Below the pieces are notes generated by a model, which worked only from the letters and a program-made list of their open reading frames with translations, made no database searches and was not told where the DNA came from. From Tetradesmus obliquus (Eukaryota > Chlorophyta > Chlorophyceae > Sphaeropleales > Scenedesmaceae), in the NCBI GenBank assembly GCA_030272155.1, contig CP126199.1, forward strand, positions 1,922,001-1,986,000: 64,000 bases of DNA. Reading direction: 5' to 3'. Positions 57,701 to 64,000 of this stretch are shown piece by piece (the first letter of the stretch is position 1; each line of letters opens with the position of its first letter). The position numbers and the translations under genes are program-made.

Positions 57701-58001
57701 GCTGCTGCCGCCTCACCAGCTGCTACAACCCATCACTCCCAACCACGCCACGCACCACACCAGCACAGCAGACCCTCCCACATCCCACCTGTGCATACTT
57801 GGGCTGCAGCAGCAGCAGCGCGCTCAGCAGCTGCCCCGTGAGGCCGCTGCTGCCAGGGCCATACAGCACTGCCAGGTCCATCATCTTGGGCACATCCAGC
57901 AGCCACTGGTTGTACAGTAGCTCAGCCACCTGCTGGGGGCTGGGGGGCGGCTTCGATCCTGCTGCTGCTGATGCTGCTGGTTGGCTCTTTGTGAGGCCTG
58001 A

Positions 58002-58032
<31 letters not shown>

Positions 58033-58625
58033 TTAGGCTCTTGGGGGTGCACCCTGGAGCGGAAGGTTAGGACGCGCAAGGACGAAATTATTGTTGTGGG
58101 TGCACAGCACAGGTATGCAGCTGTCCAGAGTTACTTCAAGCGCATGCTAGCAGCAACATGTTTTTTGCAACAAATGTGTTCTGGTGGTCCTTGCACAAGC
58201 TGCAGCAGAGGTTATAACTGCACAGGCACAAGCTGCACCACCAGCCCCAGTTGCTGCTGTTTCCAGCACTGTTCGTCAGGCCCCATCCTTTGCCGTCTGC
58301 TGTGGCTGTGCTGCTGCTCACATGCGCCAGAAGACCCTGAACACCCGCTGTGACAGCTGCAGCAGCAGGTCTGATGAGCCCTGCACAGCCTCGGTGCATT
58401 CATCATAGCAGCGCCTGCAGGACAGTGCATCCAGGCAGCAGCGTAAATGCATGGTCAATGCCGACCACCCTATTCAATCATTGAAGTTCAAAGCTGAGTG
58501 TGTGCTTCTGCAGGCCTTGCAATTGGTTACAGCAGGTCCACACAGTTTGGTTTGTGTGTTGGCTGTGCAATGGCAAGAATGTAAGAAGCATTGCATCACT
58601 GTACACAGCAGCACATGCATTGCGC

Positions 58626-58663
<38 letters not shown>

Positions 58664-58937
58664 ATCAATCAAGACGGTTGAGAAGGCTGCTGTGGCCAAA
58701 AACATGCATATCGACAGACCACAAGCTGTTTTGCACGCCTGCTCTCTGCTGTGCTCACCTCCTGAATCGCAGGAACGAGTCCAGGCAGGTGTGCAGCGAC
58801 TTGTCCGTGACCACCACTTGCCAAAACTGCTGAGGCGGCAGACGCAACAGCTGACCAAGGTCCTGGTTGATTAATTCTATGGCTTGAGCTGCTGCCAAGT
58901 CCTGGTTGTCTCCGGGCAGGAAGGACACGAAGTCCAT
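54734..58937 (-). CDS. ASCC2: ASCC2-like CUE-domain protein
   Basis: Ubiquitin-binding subunit of the ASC-1 complex (alkylation repair and rescue of collided ribosomes with the ASCC3 helicase). Seven exons: 58759-58937, 58322-58414, 57789-58053, 57355-57525, 57220-57274, 56523-57118, 54734-56200; phases agree, 941 aa. The N-terminal region has FWQVVVTDKSLHTCLDSFLR and VAELLYNQWLLDVPKMMDLA, matching human LLYN..LFDIPKILDL. The CUE domain lies about residues 520-560 (ISSIKELLPDYGEGFLTAVL, then EQAINCLLEGSLP), with the Leu-Pro and di-Leu positions used for ubiquitin binding. An acidic YEYDDEYDDSFDD and a basic end (HHRKDRAMAKQSKGMF) also match family landmarks. Between them lie Gly/Arg/Ala-rich repeats with many RGRG and GGRGG blocks, possibly RNA-binding. 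The exon 4/5 joint is the least certain. Confidence 0.92.
58627..58662. repeat. (CTG)12 in the first ASCC2 intron
   Basis: CTG on the plus strand, so CAG on the sense strand of ASCC2, opposite to the usual orientation. It lies far from both splice sites of the 344-base intron. Confidence 0.9.
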
Positions 58938-60097
58938 TGGTTCCTGCTGCTGCAGCAGCAGCGTATGCTGCCGCGCTTGTACTACGATCGAGTATGTAGC
59001 GCAGTTCTTACATACAGGGTCGTTGAAACTTGTTGGTAGTAATCACAGCTGCCTACTCAAGCACGAGCCAGGTGGTGCTAGAGGAAAACAGCAGCAAGGA
59101 GCTAGGGACTGGGAGCCAGACAATCACATGCTTGTTGTCATTAGCATTGCAGCAAACAATACGTGTTTGTGGGTGCAGCACCTGCTTAGCACAGTGTTAC
59201 TTCGCACAGCCGTGGCAACCTGGCTGGCAGGGTTCATGTCAGTTGTACTGCAAGCAGCAGTACAGCTGTACTTCGTATAGCAAGGTGGGCTGCATGTGCT
59301 TTAGCAGGTTTAATGATGGCATTCAGGTGCAAGCAATACAAACGCATGTGCCTTGGCATATTGCCCTGTTTCCTGCACATCAAGGCACCTTGCAGCTGCG
59401 AGTTTGTGGGTCCCAACAGGCTGATGCTGGACAAGGTCTCATCACACAGTCATGTCCGTGCCAAGCTCACAGCTTAGGTGCTCAGCCAAACCAAGGTGCT
59501 CAGATAGGGCACATCCTGCCTGAAATTCTACCAAGCAATTCCACAGCACCAGCAGCGGCAGGCATTGCTGGCTGCTGGCCTGCAGGAAAACTGCCAGCAG
59601 TGTTGCCATGGTCTGCCCAGAACAAGCATGCTTGCAGGAAAGGCAGCAAACAACTGGAGCCTAGCCCAAATTCATGCATCAATGCAAGCCCTGTGTTTCA
59701 AACCCTTCTATGAGCTCAGCATACGCAAACTGTACATTGGCTGCTTGCAGGAACTGCTCCTGCAGCGACTGTTGCACCCAACACGGATTCTCGGACGCTC
59801 TACAAATGGCACACAAACGCCAGTCTCGAACCAAAGCTGCAACGCAGCTTGCTATAGCAGTACTATGCTTCAAAATGCTTCCTGCAATAGGTTTGTCTAC
59901 AAACACACATGCTACACAGCACTGACGGCCGTGCCCGCCTTCCATACACACGTTCTCCCCACCTGGCTGTTCATTGACAAAGGCACAAGAAGCACGCCAT
60001 GCTCATTTGATGATTCATTCACACAGATATGCACTGCAACTGCACTGTTGCAGCATGGGCGTTGAAGCTATGTCCCAGGAGTCACTGTGGGGCTGCC
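58938..60097. other. ASCC2 promoter side and 3' flank of the coiled-coil gene
   Basis: This 1.16-kb stretch lies between two minus-strand genes. Plus-strand frames at 59030-59713 and 59565-60065 stay open but have mixed, Cys/His/Gln-rich content, overlap each other and show no domain. I see no RNA gene or repeat array. Confidence 0.4.
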
Positions 60098-60604
60098 TCA
60101 GCTGGGCGGGGTGTCCTGCGATGAGGTGAGCCCTGCTGGCCTGCTGTTCAGCGGCCTCTCTAACACCCAATCAACGACGCTTCTGATTTCATCCATGGCA
60201 CGCCGGTTCATTGCGCGCATGCGCTGTGCTGACTTGGCCTCTGCTGCCAGCTCAAGGTTCTGAGCATGCAGCCTATCAGCACGGGCCTTGTGAGTTGCTG
60301 CTGCTGCTTCAGCGGCTGCAGCTGCTGCCTCTGCAACTGCTGCCTTGGTGTTGGCAGCCTCCAGCTGTTGCCTGCATGCTTCCAGTTGCTGCTTGTAAGA
60401 CTGCAACTCCTCGGTCAGCATCCCCTGTATGTGCTTCTGTGCTGAGCTGAGCTTGCTGGGAGTTGGTGTGTAGAAGAGTGAAGTCCTGCAGCTTGTGCTG
60501 GGCATGGGGCTTGCTGTCCTGCTGCTGCTTGGTGCATCTGTAACAGCAGCATCCTCTACATCACAGGCATCAATGCCAGGTGGTGGGCAATCTGCAATGG
60601 CCAT
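60098..60604 (-). CDS. Small coiled-coil protein, unrecognised
   Basis: Single-exon ATG-to-stop frame of 168 aa. Residues 1-50 are Ser/Pro/Asp-rich and probably unstructured, ending in SLFYTPTPSKLSSAQKH. Residues ~55-135 form a long heptad-like helix (LTEELQSYKQQLEACRQQLE, then Ala/Glu-rich, then HAQNLELAAEAKSAQRMRAM). The end contains MDEIRSVVDWVLERPL, a possible short amphipathic helix. The frame has gene-like content and its own start, and it lies in line with neighbours on the same strand. I cannot assign a family; it could also be one exon of a longer gene. Confidence 0.55.
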   Translation of the reverse strand: MAIADCPPPGIDACDVEDAAVTDAPSSSRTASPMPSTSCRTSLFYTPTPSKLSSAQKHIQGMLTEELQSYKQQLEACRQQLEAANTKAAVAEAAAAAAEAAAATHKARADRLHAQNLELAAEAKSAQRMRAMNRRAMDEIRSVVDWVLERPLNSRPAGLTSSQDTPPS

Positions 60605-61623
60605 GTTTGCTGGCTTTGCTTACAGCGCCTGTAGAGCAAACAGGGGCAAGCCAGCAGCAACACAAAAGCAGCAGCATGAGCTTCGATGGTTGCGGTGCTC
60701 AGGCTTGCCTGAAACATACACATACAGTAAACGTTGCCAAATACTATATCAATTGCTAACTTACAGACGCCGCTGACCTGTTAGGCGAATGCTCGCTCTG
60801 CTGCGAGGTGTGTCCGTGGCGGGGCCGGCACGCGCGCAGCACCAAAGATCGTTCTGCTGCGGTATTAACACGCTCATCAACTTTAGGGGGTATTTCTTGC
60901 TACGCTCAACCCGCTGTAGCGGAACTTGAACATCGGAAGGACGTGTCATTTTTGACCAACTGCTGGCTCAACTACCAACTGCGAGGTCAAGAAAATCCAC
61001 TGGACTACACGACCAGGTCAAGATATCCAGGAAAATGAACTCACGCTGAACAACCATCGGCAGCACAGGCTGCAGCTTACATGGCATGCACCGTGCTGGG
61101 CCAGCCTGGTGCTCGGTACAGGGTGCTGGTCAACTCTGTACCAGCCTGGCAGGGCATGCGCATGACCAATGGATACCTGCTGCTCGTGCACAGCAGATTT
61201 AATGGACTGAGAACGTGCACCTCTTGTGGACAGAATCCAACCGCCACCAAGCCCCCCCACACTGCATGCAGCAACATGCCCTGTAACCTTCTCTGTGCCT
61301 ACAGGTGAGAACTTCGCATGATGCTATGGTGCCGGGCAGCCATGCCTACATGAGCAGCCCACCACTCGGAGTGCCAGGAGACTTTGGCGGGGGTCTTCTG
61401 GCTCAGCATTGCTTGAAGGTGCGCAGCTGTGCATGACCAGCGTGCTTCGGCATCCTGGCTTTGTCTAGAATTCGTCATTTTACATGCTTATCTGCCGTGC
61501 AGCAGCAACCACACACAAGATAATGGAAAAGAAACTCCTGATCGGCTGCCCATGCAGAGCCTCAGAGCACACACGCTTCCTGCAAGGTGTGAAGCGGGGT
61601 GTTGGGTGAGCCAGCGGGGCCAT
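60605..61623. other. Intergenic region between coiled-coil gene and ERA
   Basis: A 1.02-kb gap with the promoter side of the small gene and the 3' side of ERA. A plus-strand 75-codon frame (61081-61308) has a normal-looking start (MACTVLGQPGARYRVLVNSV) but no family match. A possible poly(A) signal is listed separately. Confidence 0.4.
61480..61484 (-). terminator. Possible poly(A) signal TGTAA for ERA
   Basis: TGTAA, the usual green-algal poly(A) element, occurs on the minus strand about 140 bases after the ERA stop. The motif is short and could be chance. Confidence 0.3.
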
Positions 61624-64000
61624 TCATGTGATGTACAGGGGGTCGAAGTAACCAAAGTCCTTCAGCTTGTCAGACTTGGACCGCCAAGAAGGAGCAACCT
61701 GCAAACCACAGCAAAAAGCAGGATATTAACATGGAGTATTCAGAGTTTTTATATGACATGATCCAGTGAAATGACGCAGTGGTCTGCTGCAATCATGGCA
61801 TAACTCACAAGTTGTCATTGCAAGCAGGCAGACACCTATCCAGGAAACGTCTTGCTGCACCTGCTGCTGCACAGGACTGCCACAACTCAACCAGCTAGCC
61901 AACCTTAGCACCAGAACTCACCTGCACGGTGATCTCCAGGTACACAGGGCGCCCCAGGAACTCCTCAATCTGCTTCCGCGCTGCTGTCCCCAGCTCCCTT
62001 TTGGCGCGCCCGCCAGCTCCAAGCAGGATGGGCATCTGGCTCTCCCGCTCAACAAGGATCAGCGCCCTGCGGGTGAGAAGGGCAGGTGTGCACAACAGGT
62101 CAGAGCAGCTGCGCCATGCTGCTTGGCAGCAGCGTGAAACTCAAACAAGAGCACATACACGCCTCGTGGCACATGCAGCGCACGGCGGCCAGCAACTGGG
62201 TGGTGCAACACAAAGCTCCTGCAAGCACTGCCGCCAGCAGCCCTCAAGCATACTACCAATGATCTGTGCATCTGGCTGCAACATCACTTGAATAACATGA
62301 CAATTACACATGGCCCACACTGCCAGGCACGTACTGGATGTGATCCTTCTTGTTTGGCCACTCCTTGAAGTCGATGATCTGCACCTGGCACGCGTAGGGG
62401 ATCTCCTGCGAGTACTGCAGGAAGATCTGCTCGCGGATGATCTCTGACACAAAGAAGCGCTCCGGCTGGTCGCTGACCATGGACTGCAGTGCAACAGCAG
62501 GGGCGGATGGCAGAAAGGCAAGAGCATGAGCAGAGCATTGAAACACACATAGCTCAGTGCAAGCGCGCGACTGAGACATGCACAGCCATGTACGCTTTTC
62601 TTTATGAGTCAACCCGCTGCATACATGGCCGTGAACGTCAGGTGCTTGTAAGAAAGCACAAGACAACACACATGCAGTGCAGTACCAGAATCTTTCTTTT
62701 GATTCTTTTGATATCTCAGCTCACCTTGGGGTACAGCGTTGGCCCTTCAGGCAGCTTGCCCACTGCCCAGGCCTTGATAGCAGCCACGCCGTCATCTTCA
62801 CCAGACAGTGCACTGCCCACAAACACCTGGCAGGAGCAGGAGAAGCACAAGCAGCAGTTACGCAGCCACCAGCGCTGAGCATGCATGGGTGCCAGCCCCA
62901 CGACAACAAATAACATTTGCATGACTTGTCATGTATGCTGCCCTCACATGTTTTGTCAGCCATCAAGTATCCTCTGCACTGCCCATAGGAATGCCTCAGC
63001 CTTGCAGGCGTAGTGCAAGCCATTTTTTTCTACAAGTCAAACAATTTCATGTTTTGACCGCGCTGCACCTCACCTGCTCTGCCCTGCAGTTCTGCTTGTA
63101 CCATTCGGTCAGCTCCTGCAGCTGCTGCTCCTCCAGCTGATCTGCTTTGTTCAGCAGCACAGCCATGGGAGGGCCGTTCCAGTCTGCTCCTGGCTGGAAC
63201 ATGGCCAGCGCATCCTGCGGCGCGTCAGCTGCGTGCATGGAAACAGCAGCAGCAACAACACAGAGATGACCAACCAGAGCGCATACAGACACAGGGAACA
63301 GCCCCACAAACTTTATCCGGTCAAAACATGACAAACCACTTGGTCAACAGTTTGCAGGAGCTGCTGATGAGTTGCTGCCTAGAAGTTGTGCATGCATGCT
63401 GCACATGCAGCTTGCAGGATGTGCGTAGTAAGTTGCAGCTGCTGTGCAGCTCACCTGAGTCCACCACAGCGATGATGACCTCTGCTGCCCTGATGCTACT
63501 GACCACTGCCGCCATCATGCGCTCATCCAGCTTGCTGCGCTGCTCCTACAAGCCACATAGCAAAGCAGGAGCGCAACACAATGACAAGTCAACAAACACG
63601 TGTAACACAGCTACTTGACGGAACACTGAGCAGCCACTTACGGTATGTGCAGCGCGTGGCAGCTGCAGCCTGCTTTCCTGGCATGATTGCAAGACACTCG
63701 GGGCATCCTGCACTGCTGCTCGATGTGTGCTGCATACTTGCATACATACGCCAGGGGTTTCTGCTGGAAATAGCACACACTGGCTGTCAAGTAGTGCAAT
63801 TCAAAAGGCACAGGATACCCAGCGCTCTGCCTAGGCATGCAGCACACTGCGCTGCCTGTGCAGCAGCTAGTGGAATCCACCAGCCATTTGGCACTTGCCT
63901 GCATGATGCCTGGCGTGTCAAACAGTATCATCTGGTAGTCCTTGTCACTGGCAATGCCAACCACCCTGTGGCGCGTGGTTTGGGGTTTGAACGTCACTAT
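61624..64000 (-). CDS. ERA: ERA GTPase, organellar type (5' end outside window)
   Basis: GTP-binding factor for small-subunit ribosome assembly, in plastids or mitochondria of algae. Visible exons: 63899-64000 (open), 63455-63545, 63074-63228, 62725-62826, 62335-62483, 61922-62066, 61624-61698; phases agree, about 270 residues. G2 is seen as PQTTRH, G3 as FDTPGI, then [11 protein letters not shown] and [10 protein letters not shown]4 as LLNKAD, and G5 as VFVGSALSG. The C-terminal KH domain begins [13 protein letters not shown] and contains [17 protein letters not shown], with the RNA-binding GxGG-type loop, and [19 protein letters not shown]. The protein ends in [20 protein letters not shown]. 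The P loop (G1) and any transit peptide lie beyond 64000. The first visible intron appears to use a GC donor (CAG|GCAAGT), because only that joins DTPGIMQ directly to [10 protein letters not shown] as the family requires. Confidence 0.95.

Noticed and set aside
59030-60065. Two plus-strand frames of 227 and 166 codons
   Set aside because: They overlap in different frames, have Cys/His/Gln-rich mixed content, and show no splice structure or domain.

Overview
This is nuclear DNA from a eukaryote, most likely a green alga. Every recognisable gene is broken by many GT–AG introns. Introns and exons alike are loaded with CTG/CAG triplets, giving Ala/Gln/Ser-rich inserts. The gene set (chloroplast-type D-lactate dehydrogenase with a leader, a plant-type initiator tRNA-Met, WDR17, organellar ERA) fits Chlorophyceae. 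A Scenedesmus/Tetradesmus-like alga (Sphaeropleales) is my best guess, by inference from composition and gene style, not proof. I rebuilt gene models by hand from splice sites and reading phase; exon ends may be off by a base or two.

Layout from left to right: (1) 1-2689, minus, a PP2C phosphatase (3' end outside the window) with an initiator tRNA-Met inside an intron; (2) 3165-7530, plus, D-lactate dehydrogenase; (3) 8316-16764, minus, WDR17, 20 exons; (4) 18254-18880, plus, intronless two-HMG-box protein with a possible organelle leader; (5) 20155-32377, plus, a 21-exon ACF1/BAZ1-type remodeller subunit (WAC, HARE-HTH, DDT, WHIM); (6) 34230-37090, minus, an MFS transporter; (7) 38471-40278, minus, an unrecognised Ala-rich protein; (8) 41865-45581, plus, an unrecognised protein with conserved-looking C-terminal half; (9) 48549-54225, minus, alanine-glyoxylate (serine-pyruvate) aminotransferase; (10) 54734-58937, minus, ASCC2; (11) 60098-60604, minus, a small coiled-coil protein; (12) 61624-64000, minus, ERA GTPase (5' end outside the window).

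The genes do not form a pathway; this is an ordinary housekeeping neighbourhood (fermentation, photorespiration, chromatin, ribosome rescue, ribosome assembly). What stands out is architecture. In five of the twelve genes (LDH, ACF1-like, the genes at 38471 and 41865, and AGT) introns and 3' flanks carry extra copies of the neighbouring exon edge together with its splice site. All are direct tandem copies, mostly about 100-140 bp apart. Donor copies lie downstream of the real donor, acceptor copies lie upstream of the real acceptor, and last-exon copies lie after the stop. The other seven genes show none that I could see. This looks like a repeated local process of junction-spanning tandem duplication that lengthens introns and multiplies splice sites, and it is the main candidate for something undescribed here. 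A second systematic feature is that long (CTG)n runs, always CTG on the sense strand, sit directly before 3' splice sites.
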